Positions 25,711 to 34,754 of a stretch of DNA of 64,000 nucleotides are shown here, piece after piece. Both the position numbers and the translations under genes were made by a program. Origin of the DNA: Palsa-506 sp963707065. Lineage in GTDB: Bacteria; Actinomycetota; Actinomycetes; Streptosporangiales; Streptosporangiaceae. Below the pieces are notes generated by a model. That model did no database searches. It saw only the letters and a list, made by a program, of their open reading frames with translations, and had not been told where the DNA came from. The stretch is from contig CAVPPJ010000044.1 of NCBI GenBank assembly GCA_963707065.1, positions 65,037 through 129,036 of the forward strand. Reading direction: 5' to 3'. The first letter of the stretch is position 1. Every line of letters starts with the position of its first letter.

Positions 25711-26964
25711 ATGGGCGCGGATCAGGAGCCTGCTAGCGGCGTTTCGAGTCGCGGCTACCGGTGGTACGTGGCGGCGCAGGTCGTCTCCATTGTCGGCACG
25801 ATGATGGGATATACGGCGCTCTACTGGCTGGCGCTGCATCTCGGGCATGGTGGCGCCGCCACCTTGTCGGCGGTCGTCGCGGCCGAGTCCCTGCCAATGC
25901 TCGTATTCAGCCGCCGGGCCGGGACCATCGTGGCGCGGCACCGGGCAGTCAGGGTCGTTATCGCTACTCAGTCACTGCAGGCGGCCGGATCACTGGCTAT
26001 CGGGATTCCGCTGCTCGCTGGCTGGATGTCCATCTGGTATCTCGTGCCGCTGTCGTTCGCCATCGGCTGCGTCCAGTCCGTCGACGTCCCTGCCCGGCAG
26101 ACGTTCATGCTGGATCTCGTCGGCCGGGCCGAACTGCGCCGCGGAGCCTCCGTCTACGCCACGATCACCGGCTTGGCCAAGATCGCCGGGCCCGGCGTGG
26201 CCGGCATCATCATCGCGGCGACCGGCGAGACCGCCGTGTTCTTCGCGGACGCCGCGTCGTTCCTGGGAGTGATCGTGGTCATGGCGCTGCTGTCGGGGGG
26301 TGCCCGGCACGCACCGGTACCTGACCGTGCCGTGATTGCGGCCAGGCGCTTCCGCTGGGTGCTTGACCTGCCGCGCGGTATCCAGGCGGCCGCCGCGATG
26401 GCGTTGCTGCTCGGCGGCTTCGGGCTGCAGTTCGCGGTCACCAACCCGCTGATGGCCACGAGGGTCTTCCATCTCGGCGCGGTCGGCTTCGGCCTGCTCG
26501 GCACGTTCGTGGCCGTCGGCGGGATCGCCGGGAATTACTACTCGTCCCGGCGCGGGGATCCCGGCCGGTCGGAGTTCCTGGTCTGGGCGCTGGTGTTCGG
26601 CATCGCGGAATGCCTGGCCGCGGTCATGCCGGCTGCCTGGGCCTACGACCTGACCATGGTCGTGATCGGCTGGGCTACCCAGCTCTTCGCCGTGAGCGCA
26701 ACCGTCTACCTGCAGCTGGCCGCGCCGGCCGCGCAGCGGGGTCATGCGCTGAGCGCCTACAACGCGGGCTTCATCGGCTTCGTGCCCGCCGGGGCCTTCG
26801 CCGTCGCCGGGCTGGCCGCAGTCGCCGGGATCCGCTGGGCGCTGATCGGCCCTGGGCTGCTGATCGCGGCCTGCGCGGCCGGCATCCTTGCCGTCAGGCT
26901 GTTCTCCGAACGATCCGCCGCCGGGCCGCCGGGCAGGTCACCGCATGCCAGCACCGTCAGCTGA
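25711..26964 (+). CDS. MFS transporter (EntS/DHA3-like)
   Basis: A 417-residue polytopic transporter with about 12 hydrophobic segments. The run of RRAGTIVARHRAVRVV after helix 2, VQSVDVPARQTFMLDLVG and AELRRGASVYATITGLAKIAGP matches DHA3-type exporters (macrolide/enterobactin exporter group). The ATG at 25711 has GGAG eight bases upstream; ATG 25705 is only two bases from it. Expected role is drug or siderophore efflux; substrate unknown. Confidence 0.87.
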   Translation: MGADQEPASGVSSRGYRWYVAAQVVSIVGTMMGYTALYWLALHLGHGGAATLSAVVAAESLPMLVFSRRAGTIVARHRAVRVVIATQSLQAAGSLAIGIPLLAGWMSIWYLVPLSFAIGCVQSVDVPARQTFMLDLVGRAELRRGASVYATITGLAKIAGPGVAGIIIAATGETAVFFADAASFLGVIVVMALLSGGARHAPVPDRAVIAARRFRWVLDLPRGIQAAAAMALLLGGFGLQFAVTNPLMATRVFHLGAVGFGLLGTFVAVGGIAGNYYSSRRGDPGRSEFLVWALVFGIAECLAAVMPAAWAYDLTMVVIGWATQLFAVSATVYLQLAAPAAQRGHALSAYNAGFIGFVPAGAFAVAGLAAVAGIRWALIGPGLLIAACAAGILAVRLFSERSAAGPPGRSPHASTVS

Positions 26965-27010
26965 GCCAGACTCGCGAGCGGCGCGAGCCAGCGATGGCCG
27001 CGGCCGGGCG

Positions 27011-27057
27011 TGAATGTGCGGCTGACGGGCACGGGGCACCATCACGCCGCACATTCA
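27011..27057. terminator. bidirectional hairpin terminator between MFS and amt
   Basis: A perfect 12-bp inverted repeat (TGAATGTGCGGC and GCCGCACATTCA, arms 27011-27022 and 27046-27057) with a 23-base loop lies between two convergent genes. It is ideally placed to stop transcription from both sides. Confidence 0.7.
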
Positions 27058-27131
27058 GGCTTGCGCTTATCGCGGGTGGGCGGCCGGCGGCTCGGCTCCT
27101 GGCCGCCGACTCCTGGCCGGCCGGCAGGTCG

Positions 27132-28547
27132 TTAGTCGGCTGCCATCTCGGCCTCGGCGTTCTCCCTGGCGTCTGTCCGGTTCAGATCCTGATGCCCGGT
27201 CAGGCTGGCGGCGCCCGCGGACGGGAGTTCCTCCGGCGCGTAGGCGACCTCGCCGTGCACCGCCAGGTCGCCGACCTCCAGGACGGAGTCAGCCTCGCGC
27301 AGGCTCGTGAACAGGCTGATCACCTTCAGGATGGCGAACGTGACGAGACCGTCCCAGACGATGACCGTCAGTGCCGCGCCCGCCTGGATCAGCAACTGCT
27401 TCGGATGCCCGTAGAACAGCCCGGCAGTCGTGATGGGCGGGGCCTTCCCCAGGCCCAGGTAGATGATCATGTTGGGATCCGCGAACAGGCCGACCATCAG
27501 GCCGCCGAGAAGCCCGGCGAAGCCGTGGGTATAGACGACGCCGAGCGCGTCGTCGACCTTGCTGAACGGCCACACGTGCTTGGGCAGGTAGATCATGGCC
27601 GCCCAGACGAATCCGGCGGCCACGCACCCCATCACCAGCGCGCCGAGGCCATTCACGTAACCCGCGGCAGGCGTGATGGCGACCAGCCCGCAGATCATCC
27701 CGTTCACCCCGCCGACGAAGGACGACTTCTTCTGCTTGCCGGCGAACATGTCCAGCATGATCCAGGTCATCATCGCGGCGGCGGTGGCCAGGTTGGTGTT
27801 GATGACGGCCGCCGAGGCGTCCGCGCCCGCGAAGTACGGGTCACCGCCGTTGAAGCCGTTCCAGCCAAGCCAGAGCAGGCCGGCGCCCACCGCCACGAAC
27901 GGTATGTTGCTCGGCGCGCCGGCGCCCTCGCGGTCCCGCGCCAGGCGCGGGCCGACCATCGACGCGGCCACGAATCCGGACACGCCGGCCGCCAGGTGAA
28001 TCACGTAGCCACCGGAGAAGTCCAGCGCGCCGTGGGCGCCCCACCAGCCGCCGCCCCAGAGCAGGAACGCGTTAACGGCGTAGGCAAAGGTGATCCACAG
28101 CGGCACGAAGATCATCCACACCTTGAGCTTGATCCGGCCGATGACGCTGCCCAGCAGCAGGATCGGCGTAATCGCGGCGAACACGAACTGGAAGTAGACC
28201 AGTGACGATTCCGGGAACCGGAATCCGGGAAGGTCCCCGTCGAGCAGCGGGATGTTAGCCCGCGCCTGCTCTCCGGCATGCCCGATGACCTGGGCGGGCT
28301 TGCCGATAAAGGTGGATATCCACGGGCTGCCGAAGCCCATCTTAAAGGCCCAGAGCACCCACACGATCAGGGTCAGGCAGAACGCGCTGAATACCATCAT
28401 GATGGTATTCACAGCCCATTTGCGCTGCAGTAGTCCTGCATAGAGCACCGCAAGCCCGGGGATGCTCATCAGGCCGACGAGAGTTGCCGCTGTCAGCTGC
28501 CAGGAGTTGTCGCCGGCGTTAAGCCAAGCTGGATAGGGAACTAGCAC
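27132..28547 (-). CDS. amt: ammonium transporter
   Basis: A 471-residue Amt/Rh-family channel with 11 predicted membrane helices. Family motifs include AVLYAGLLQRKWAVNT, GALDFSGGYVIHLAAGVSG (the pore histidine), LLWLGWNGFNGG and YTHGFAGLLGGL (second pore histidine). A hydrophilic tail follows the last helix. The GTG start has GGAGG six bases upstream. No glnK/glnD follows, unlike many actinobacterial amt operons. A GlnR-like site lies about 120 bp upstream, consistent with nitrogen control. Confidence 0.93.
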   Translation of the reverse strand: MLVPYPAWLNAGDNSWQLTAATLVGLMSIPGLAVLYAGLLQRKWAVNTIMMVFSAFCLTLIVWVLWAFKMGFGSPWISTFIGKPAQVIGHAGEQARANIPLLDGDLPGFRFPESSLVYFQFVFAAITPILLLGSVIGRIKLKVWMIFVPLWITFAYAVNAFLLWGGGWWGAHGALDFSGGYVIHLAAGVSGFVAASMVGPRLARDREGAGAPSNIPFVAVGAGLLWLGWNGFNGGDPYFAGADASAAVINTNLATAAAMMTWIMLDMFAGKQKKSSFVGGVNGMICGLVAITPAAGYVNGLGALVMGCVAAGFVWAAMIYLPKHVWPFSKVDDALGVVYTHGFAGLLGGLMVGLFADPNMIIYLGLGKAPPITTAGLFYGHPKQLLIQAGAALTVIVWDGLVTFAILKVISLFTSLREADSVLEVGDLAVHGEVAYAPEELPSAGAASLTGHQDLNRTDARENAEAEMAAD

Positions 28548-28668
28548 TCAGTGCCTCCATGGGCTACCGGCGAAGGGCTCCGCCGGGGGCCGGCCGGCGC
28601 CGGGACATGCGCCAGCTGGCGGAGCGCTTCTTTGTCCGTTAGTGACGCTTCCTGTTTTTCATCGCAGC

Positions 28669-28695
28669 GTTTCGGGCGCATTTCCCGGCTGTTAC
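28669..28695 (-). promoter_or_regulatory. GlnR-like binding site upstream of amt
   Basis: Read on the minus strand the site is GTAAC-n6-GAAAT-n6-GAAAC. GlnR of Streptomyces binds gTnAC-n6-GaAAC half-site arrays upstream of amtB and glnA. The fit is partial (one mismatch in the middle element) but the location, about 120 bp upstream of the amt start, is right. Confidence 0.45.
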
Positions 28696-28760
28696 GCCGG
28701 CGGTAACAGCGCAGCGCGCAAGGCGGCCTTTGTTAACTGGCTGTTTCGGCGGCAAAGCCG

Positions 28761-28890
28761 GCCTGCCCGCGGCGGCGAGAGCCAGCCTGCCCGCGGCGGC
28801 GAGAGCGAGCCTGCCCGCGGTGGCAAGAGCCCCTGCCCCGCGGCGAGAGCCACCTGCCCGCGGTGGCAAGAGCTAGCCTGCCCCGCGACG
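28761..28890. repeat. 24-bp tandem repeats in the amt-lacI gap
   Basis: The unit gcctgcccgcggcggcgaga plus gcca is present at 28761-28784, 28785-28808 and 28809-28832, followed by two to three shorter or diverged copies up to about 28890. The copies are directly adjacent, with no spacers, so this is not a CRISPR array. Confidence 0.88.
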
Positions 28891-29042
28891 GACACGACGC
28901 GCGTCACTGCGCGGCACCGCCGCCAGCGGGGCCGGCATGTCGCCGGAGACCGGATCTGCCTTAAAGTAACGTTCCGGTAACAGTGTTGGCTCACTTCTTT
29001 GAGCCGGGCACGTGCAGGACTTACGCTCCTCACAGTTCGCTT

Positions 29043-29056
29043 GGTAAGCGCTTACC
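29043..29056. promoter_or_regulatory. LacI-type operator O1
   Basis: GGTAAGCGCTTACC is a perfect 14-bp palindrome with the central CG step typical of LacI/PurR-family sites. A second identical copy lies 67 bp downstream, before the lacI-type gene. Confidence 0.8.
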
Positions 29057-29109
29057 GCACTGGCTGGCCGCCCACGTACGGAACAAGTGCCGGCCCGGTC
29101 GGCCATCAC

Positions 29110-29123
29110 GGTAAGCGCTTACC
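29110..29123. promoter_or_regulatory. LacI-type operator O2
   Basis: An identical GGTAAGCGCTTACC palindrome, 71 bp before the start of the lacI-type gene. Two sites 67 bp apart would allow cooperative or looped repression and point to autoregulation of the whole operon. Confidence 0.8.
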
Positions 29124-29193
29124 CCGCTGACCAGCGCAGCAGCGCCGCCAGTGCCCGCAACGGGCCGGTGGGGCGCCTAGCCGGAGGAGCCCG

Positions 29194-30324
29194 ATGGCCG
29201 AGATTCGCGACACCGCGAATACGCCGCCGACGATCTACGACGTCGCCCGCGCCGCCGGTGTCTCGATCGCTTCGGTCTCCCGGGTGCTCAACGGACAGCG
29301 GAACCCGCGTGCGGAAACCAGGGAACGAGTACTCAAGGCGGTGGCCGAGCTGGGCTTCGCGCCGGACGGCGCGGCTCGGGCGCTGAGCGTCCGGCTCAAG
29401 GAGGTAGTCGGCGTCGTCGTCCGGCGAACGCCCCGGGCGGAAATGAGCGAGGGCGCGTTCGCTGACGAGGACGAGAGCCTGCAGTTCCCCGACATGATCA
29501 ACCGCGGCATCGAGGTCGTCGCCTCCCGGCGCGGATTCGACATGCTGGTCCGGTCGGTCGATCTCGGCGATCACGGCAGCAGCGGCCGGATCCTCTCGCT
29601 GGCCCGCAAGAGCGACGGGCTGATCCTGCACGACCGGCTGCTTGAGCCGGACCAGCTCGCCCGGCTGTCCAGGCAGGTCCCGATTGTCACGCTGGCCGGC
29701 CTGCCGACCGAGACGACCGCCAACGTGCGCGGCGACAACCGGGCCGGGATGCGCGACCTCGCCAGGCACCTGCTCGGCCACCACGGTTACCGCACTGTCG
29801 CCTATCTTGGCGGGCACTCCGACAGCCCGGACAGCGTGGCCCGGCACGAGGTTCTCGCGGCCGAACTGAGCGCGGCAGGCGCGACGTTGCTTGACGGCCC
29901 GGAATGGCAGGGCAATTACCTGGCCGTCGGCGGCGCCAGGGTCATCGACCGGCTGATCGACCGGCGTGCCCCGATGCCGCAGGTGATCGCCTGCGCCAAC
30001 GACCAGACGGCACTCGGCGTGATGTACGCCCTGGCGGCCCGCGGCATCGACGTGCCCGGCCAGGTTGCGGTGACCGGCTTCGACGACATCCCGGTGGCCC
30101 GTCACCTGCGGCCACAGCTCACTACCGTGCGCCAGCCCATCCAGGAACTCGGCACGACCGCCTTCGAGATCCTCTACTCGATGATCAGCACCGGCCAGCC
30201 GACCAGCCGTGAGGTCGCGCTGCCGACCCGGCTGATCCTGCGGGAAAGCTGCGGCTGCCCGCCGGACTTGGCCCCGCCTGGCTGGCGGACGACCGAGCCG
30301 GTAGCTGAGGGGATCGCGCCGTGA
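29194..30324 (+). CDS. LacI family transcriptional regulator
   Basis: A 376-residue repressor. The helix-turn-helix is at residues 13-32 (TIYDVARAAGVSIASVSRVL), with the hinge helix ARALS. The C-terminal periplasmic-binding-like domain contains VACANDQ-type and GFDDIPVARHLRPQLTTVRQP motifs. The ATG follows GGAGGAG. Its stop overlaps the first permease gene (GTGA), so it heads the transporter operon and probably represses it through the two upstream palindromes until a sugar or oligosaccharide binds. Confidence 0.93.
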   Translation: MAEIRDTANTPPTIYDVARAAGVSIASVSRVLNGQRNPRAETRERVLKAVAELGFAPDGAARALSVRLKEVVGVVVRRTPRAEMSEGAFADEDESLQFPDMINRGIEVVASRRGFDMLVRSVDLGDHGSSGRILSLARKSDGLILHDRLLEPDQLARLSRQVPIVTLAGLPTETTANVRGDNRAGMRDLARHLLGHHGYRTVAYLGGHSDSPDSVARHEVLAAELSAAGATLLDGPEWQGNYLAVGGARVIDRLIDRRAPMPQVIACANDQTALGVMYALAARGIDVPGQVAVTGFDDIPVARHLRPQLTTVRQPIQELGTTAFEILYSMISTGQPTSREVALPTRLILRESCGCPPDLAPPGWRTTEPVAEGIAP

Positions 30325-31301
30325 GGATGCTGGCTCGCAGGATCGGCTTCTATGTCCTGACTGCCATCGCGATAGTCACGGTTATCTTCCTCCTCCCCCG
30401 CGTGATACCCGGCAACCCCGTCGATGCGGTGCTCGGGCACATGCAGGGCCAGACGATCACGAAGGGGACGCTGCGCGCGCTGGAGGTGCAGTTCGGCCAG
30501 AACTCCACCACCGGCATCTGGGGCCAGTACCTGCATTACTGGAGCAACCTGCTGCACGGCAACCTGGGCGTCTCGACCAGCGAGGGCATGGTCCCGGTGA
30601 CGACCGTCATCCGCGGCGCGCTGCCGTGGACGATCGGCCTGGTGGGCACCGCGACCGTGCTGAGTTTCATCCTCGGCACGCTGATCGGCATCCTGGTCGC
30701 CTGGCGGCGCGGGACCTGGCTGGACAACCTGCTTCCGGTCACGACGTTCTTCCAGGCGGCGCCCTACTTCTTCCTCGCCTTCCTCGCCATAGATCTCTTC
30801 GCGATCAAGCTGGGCTGGTTCCCGGCCGGGAGCGCACGGGGGATCAACGACTTCCCGGCCGCCACCTGGAGCTACTTCAGCGACGTCCTCTACCATGCCG
30901 CGCTGCCCGCGCTGACGATCGTGGTCGCCTCGGCGGCCGGCTGGATCGTCGGCATGCGGAATGTCATGGTCACGACGATGGACGAGGACTACGTCCTCGT
31001 CGCGCAGGCCAAGGGACTGCCGAAGCAGCGGGTAGTCTGGTACGCGGCGCGCAACGCGATCCTGCCGAGCATCTCCGGCTTCTCCCTGGCTATCGGCTTC
31101 ATCGTGTCCGGCGCGCTGCTGACCGAGATCGTCTTCAGCTACCCGGGCCTCGGCTTCATCCTGCTCAGCGCGGTGCAGGAGGACGACTACGCGCTACTCC
31201 AGGGAATCTTCCTGGTCATCGCCATGGCCGTGCTACTGGCCAACCTGGCGGCGGACTTCGTGTACGTCTTCCTTGATCCGCGCACCCGGCAGGAGGCCTG
31301 A
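30321..31301 (+). CDS. ABC transporter permease, DppB/OppB type
   Basis: A 326-residue inner-membrane permease with six predicted helices. The N-terminal segment FYVLTAIAIVTVIFLLPRVI and IPGNPVDAVL is typical of DppB. The EAA coupling loop is seen in EDYVLVAQAKGLPKQRVVWY. It starts at GTG overlapping the lacI-type stop. The partner permease follows after two bases. The family imports peptides but also oligosaccharides and nickel; the context here argues for glycosides. Confidence 0.92.
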   Translation: MRMLARRIGFYVLTAIAIVTVIFLLPRVIPGNPVDAVLGHMQGQTITKGTLRALEVQFGQNSTTGIWGQYLHYWSNLLHGNLGVSTSEGMVPVTTVIRGALPWTIGLVGTATVLSFILGTLIGILVAWRRGTWLDNLLPVTTFFQAAPYFFLAFLAIDLFAIKLGWFPAGSARGINDFPAATWSYFSDVLYHAALPALTIVVASAAGWIVGMRNVMVTTMDEDYVLVAQAKGLPKQRVVWYAARNAILPSISGFSLAIGFIVSGALLTEIVFSYPGLGFILLSAVQEDDYALLQGIFLVIAMAVLLANLAADFVYVFLDPRTRQEA

Positions 31302-31303
31302 CC

Positions 31304-32458
31304 ATGGCGATCGGCACCAGCACGGGCCTCGGCAGCGCACCGGCCGATGAAAGCGGCCTGCTCCCCGCCCCGGCCGTGCCCGGCCGCGGGCCGCGGTTCC
31401 GGCTGCCCAGGTCGCCGAAGGTCCTCATCGGCCTCGGCCTGCTTGGCGTGTTCCTCCTGGTGGCCGTGATCGGCCCGTGGATAGCGCCCTATAACCCCGG
31501 CCAGAGCTTCTCCACCACGGCCAGCTTCCCGCAGCCGCCATCCGCCGCGCACTGGCTGGGTACCACCCAGCAGCAGCAGGACGTGTTCTCCCAGCTCCTA
31601 TGGGGCGGGCGCAGCACCGTCCTGGTCGCCTTCGTCGCCGGGCTGGTCGCGACCGTCCTGTCCATCATCATCGGGGTGACAGCGGGCTACGGCGGCCGCC
31701 TCGCCGATGACCTGCTGTCGATGCTGGCCAATTTCTTCCTCGTGCTGCCGGCGCTGCCCCTGCTCATCGTCGTCTTCGGGTTCCTGAAGACCTCTCAGGG
31801 CGGCCACGACCTGCTGATCGGCCTCGTCATCGCCATCACCGGGTGGGCCTGGGGCGCCCGGGTGCTGCGGGCGATGACACTGTCCATGCGCAACCGGGAC
31901 TACGTGGACTCCGCGCGCATTGCCGGCGAGCGCGGCTGGCGCATCATCGGCTTCGAGATCCTGCCGAACCTGACCCCGATCCTCGCCTCGTCCTTCCTTT
32001 TCACGGTGCTGTACGGGGTCGGCACCTACACCGCCCTTGCCTTCCTCGGCCTGGTCAATCCCAACCACTGGAGCTGGGGCGGCATGCTGTTCTACGCGCA
32101 GGTGGCCGGCGCGGAGCAAAGCGGGTACTGGTGGCTGTTCCTGCCGCCGGGGATCGCCGTGGCGCTGCTCGGCACCTCACTGGCGCTGATCAACTTCGGG
32201 ATTGACGAATTCATCAACCCGCGGCTGCGCGCCGCCGGACTGTCCCGGCGCCGCGCCCGGCGGGCCGGGGTATCCGGGCTGCCCAAGCGCTTTGTGCTCG
32301 GCGTCACTCCGGTCATCCGCCAGGATCCGGCCAGCCCGGCTGACGGCATCCCGGGCCGGGAGCCGGGCGGACCAGCGCCGGGCGGCGAGACGGCCGACCT
32401 GATCCCGGCAACCAGCAACGGCAAGTCCCGGCCCTGGCGCAGAGGGAGCGGGCTGTGA
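31304..32458 (+). CDS. ABC transporter permease, DppC/OppC type
   Basis: A 384-residue permease. The soluble N-terminus of about 45 residues is followed by six helices. The DppC features are the substrate-side segment SAAHWLGTTQQQQDVFSQLLWGGR and the EAA loop NRDYVDSARIAGERGWRII. An extra Gly/Pro-rich cytoplasmic tail of about 50 residues lies beyond the last helix. The stop overlaps the first ATPase gene (GTGA). Confidence 0.92.
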   Translation: MAIGTSTGLGSAPADESGLLPAPAVPGRGPRFRLPRSPKVLIGLGLLGVFLLVAVIGPWIAPYNPGQSFSTTASFPQPPSAAHWLGTTQQQQDVFSQLLWGGRSTVLVAFVAGLVATVLSIIIGVTAGYGGRLADDLLSMLANFFLVLPALPLLIVVFGFLKTSQGGHDLLIGLVIAITGWAWGARVLRAMTLSMRNRDYVDSARIAGERGWRIIGFEILPNLTPILASSFLFTVLYGVGTYTALAFLGLVNPNHWSWGGMLFYAQVAGAEQSGYWWLFLPPGIAVALLGTSLALINFGIDEFINPRLRAAGLSRRRARRAGVSGLPKRFVLGVTPVIRQDPASPADGIPGREPGGPAPGGETADLIPATSNGKSRPWRRGSGL

Positions 32459-33591
32459 GCGCCGGCCCCGGCGCGGCGGCGAGGGCCGGCGAGCCCCTGC
32501 TCGAGGTCCGCGGGCTGTGCGCTGACTACGGCGCGGGCCCCAGCGCGGTGCATGCCGTCAGGGACGCCGACCTGACGCTGCACCGCGGCGAGGTGCTCGG
32601 GCTCGCCGGGGAAAGCGGCAGCGGAAAGTCGACCTTCGCCTACGCGATCACCCGGCTGCTCCGGGCACCCGGGATCATTACCGCCGGCAGCGTCCGCTAC
32701 CACACCGGATCAGGCCAGGCGCTGGACCTGCTGGCCGCCAGCGAGAACCAGCTCCGCGTGCTGCGCTGGTCCCAGATCTCCGTGGTGATGCAGAGCGCCA
32801 TGAACGCGCTCAACCCCGTGATCTCCATCGGCTCCCAGCTCACCGACGTCCTGCAGGCACACGTGCCCGATATGAGCAAGGCCGGCCGCCGGGCCCGGGC
32901 GGCCGAGCTGCTCACGATGGTCGGCATTACCGCGGACCGGCTCGGCAGCTACCCGCACGAACTGTCCGGCGGCATGCGGCAGCGGGTAATGATCGCCATG
33001 GCCCTCGCCCTGCAGCCCGAGATCGTCATCATGGACGAGCCCACCACCGCGCTGGACGTGGTTACTCAGCGGGAGATCCTGCAGGAGCTGGCCGAGCTGC
33101 GCGAGCAACTGGGCTTCGCGGTCCTGTTCATTACCCACGATCTCTCGCTGCTCATCGAGATCGCGGACTCCATCGCGGTGATGTACGCGGGCCGGCTGGT
33201 GGAGCGGGCCGAGGCAGCCGCGCTCTTCCGGGCGCCCCGGCACCCCTACAGCCTCGGGCTGCTCAGTTCCTTCCCGTCACTGCACGGGCCGTGGCGGCAC
33301 ATGACCGGGATCTCCGGCTCTCCTCCTGACCTGCGGCAGCTTCCGGCCGGGTGCGCCTTCCATCCGCGCTGCTCCTACGCCATGGACCGGTGCCGCACCG
33401 ATCTTCCCCCGCTGCTGGAGCTGACCGAGGGCGGCCGGCGGCAAGCCGCCTGCTGGCTGCAGGACGGCTCGGCGCCCGCCCCGGCGGCGCTGGCGCTGCC
33501 CATGCCGCCAGCTGGCCGGACCGCGGAGTCCCGGCCGCCGGAACCAGCAGCCGCGCATCCCGACCAGGCCAGCATGCGGAGCCGATCATGA
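32455..33591 (+). CDS. ABC transporter ATP-binding protein, DppD/OppD type
   Basis: A 378-residue ATPase. Walker A is GESGSGKST, the signature is ELSGGMRQRV, Walker B is EIVIMDEPTTALD, and the switch histidine is in FITHD. The C-terminal Opp domain has the cysteine set GCAFHPRCSYAMDRC plus a later Cys, which in Dpp-type ATPases binds an Fe-S cluster. An Ala/Pro-rich tail follows. The ATGA overlap leads into the second ATPase. Confidence 0.93.
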   Translation: MSAGPGAAARAGEPLLEVRGLCADYGAGPSAVHAVRDADLTLHRGEVLGLAGESGSGKSTFAYAITRLLRAPGIITAGSVRYHTGSGQALDLLAASENQLRVLRWSQISVVMQSAMNALNPVISIGSQLTDVLQAHVPDMSKAGRRARAAELLTMVGITADRLGSYPHELSGGMRQRVMIAMALALQPEIVIMDEPTTALDVVTQREILQELAELREQLGFAVLFITHDLSLLIEIADSIAVMYAGRLVERAEAAALFRAPRHPYSLGLLSSFPSLHGPWRHMTGISGSPPDLRQLPAGCAFHPRCSYAMDRCRTDLPPLLELTEGGRRQAACWLQDGSAPAPAALALPMPPAGRTAESRPPEPAAAHPDQASMRSRS

Positions 33592-34754
33592 CGGAACTCG
33601 GAGTGACCGCGCAGCCGCCTGTCACCGCTGCGCCCGTGCTCGAGGCACGCGGCGTGACCAAGCACTTCCCGGTGCATCAGGGCCGCCGTACCGGCCGCGG
33701 ACGGCTGCGCCAGCGCGGCGCCGACGGCCGGGCGGCCGGCGGCAGGGTGCCCGACGGTTCCGTCGTGCACGCCCTGGAGGATGTTTCCATTACGCTGCCC
33801 AGGGCGCGCGTCACGGCGGTCGTCGGCGAAAGCGGATCGGGCAAGTCGACCCTGGCCAGGGTGCTCGCCAGGCTGCTGCCGCCGACCTCAGGCGAGCTCC
33901 TGCTGGACGGACGGCAGATGCCTGCCTCCGGCGCCGGCCGGCGGGCGTACACGCGCCAGGTGCAGCTCGTGCTGCAGGACCCGTTCTCCTCGCTTAATCC
34001 CGTGCACGACATCCGGTATCACCTGGCGCGCCCGCTGCGCATACACGGGCTGGGCGACAGCGCGGCCAGCCTGAACGAGGCCATCACCGGCCTGCTCGAG
34101 CGAGTATCGCTGACGCCGGCTGACCAGTTCGCCAGCAAGTACCCGCACGAGCTGTCCGGCGGACAGCGCCAGCGCGTCGCGATCGCGCGCGCGCTCGCCG
34201 TGCGGCCGAAGGTACTGCTGGCCGACGAGCCCGTGTCGATGCTCGACGTCTCGATCCGGCTCGGGCTGCTCAACCTGCTCAGCGACCTGCGGGAGCGCGA
34301 GGGGATCGCCATCCTCTACATCACCCATGACATCGCGTCGGCCAGGTACCTGGCCGACACGATCGCGGTGATGTATGCCGGGCAGGTCGTGGAATCCGGC
34401 CCGGCACACCAGGTCACCGACCAGCCAGCCCATCCGTATACGCAGCTGCTGCGCAGCGCCGCCCCGGACCCGGAACGCGCCGGGCCACCCGTCCTGGCGG
34501 CGCGCGGCGCCCCGCCCAGCCTGGTATCGCCGCCGCCTGGCTGCCGCTTCCACCCCCGCTGCCCGCACGCGATGGCCATCTGCGCCGACCGCGCCCCACG
34601 CGCCTTTGAGGTGGCCCCGGGGCACGCGGCCGCGTGCTGGCTGCACGCGAAGGACCTGGATGCCGCCCAGGCCCGCCCCCTCGCCCGGCCGCCGGCCGGC
34701 CAGCCGGCTTCCGCACGCAGTTCCGCACCAGAACCAGGAGAGGAGTCACGATGA
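33588..34754 (+). CDS. ABC transporter ATP-binding protein, DppF/OppF type
   Basis: A 388-residue second ATPase that would form a heterodimer with the preceding protein. Walker A is GESGSGKST, QDPFSSLNP and ELSGGQRQRV are typical of DppF, and Walker B is KVLLADEPVSMLD. A basic Gly/Arg insertion (about residues 35-55) sits before the Walker A domain. The C-terminal cysteine motif GCRFHPRCPHAMAIC is present. ATG 33588 overlaps the previous stop. Confidence 0.93.
   Translation: MTELGVTAQPPVTAAPVLEARGVTKHFPVHQGRRTGRGRLRQRGADGRAAGGRVPDGSVVHALEDVSITLPRARVTAVVGESGSGKSTLARVLARLLPPTSGELLLDGRQMPASGAGRRAYTRQVQLVLQDPFSSLNPVHDIRYHLARPLRIHGLGDSAASLNEAITGLLERVSLTPADQFASKYPHELSGGQRQRVAIARALAVRPKVLLADEPVSMLDVSIRLGLLNLLSDLREREGIAILYITHDIASARYLADTIAVMYAGQVVESGPAHQVTDQPAHPYTQLLRSAAPDPERAGPPVLAARGAPPSLVSPPPGCRFHPRCPHAMAICADRAPRAFEVAPGHAAACWLHAKDLDAAQARPLARPPAGQPASARSSAPEPGEESR

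Larger units (their letters stand above)
28548..29193. other. 646-bp intergenic region between amt and the lacI-type gene
   Basis: No gene is supported here; short open frames are repetitive and lack ribosome sites. It holds, left to right: a GlnR-like element on the amt side, a 24-bp tandem repeat block, a GTAAC-n6-GTAAC direct repeat at 28966-28981 (possibly another GlnR- or PhoP-like element), and two LacI-type operators. It serves two divergent promoters. Confidence 0.75.

Noticed and set aside
26610..28205. A 531-codon plus-strand frame across the MFS end and amt
   Set aside because: It is antisense to amt over most of its length and passes through the terminator hairpin; composition is that of a GC-rich shadow.
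28761..28890. A short CRISPR array
   Set aside because: Repeats touch each other without unique spacers and no cas genes are present.
28548..29193. Riboswitch in the long gap between amt and the lacI-type gene
   Set aside because: No known riboswitch core could be recognised; the visible elements are protein-binding-type palindromes and tandem repeats.
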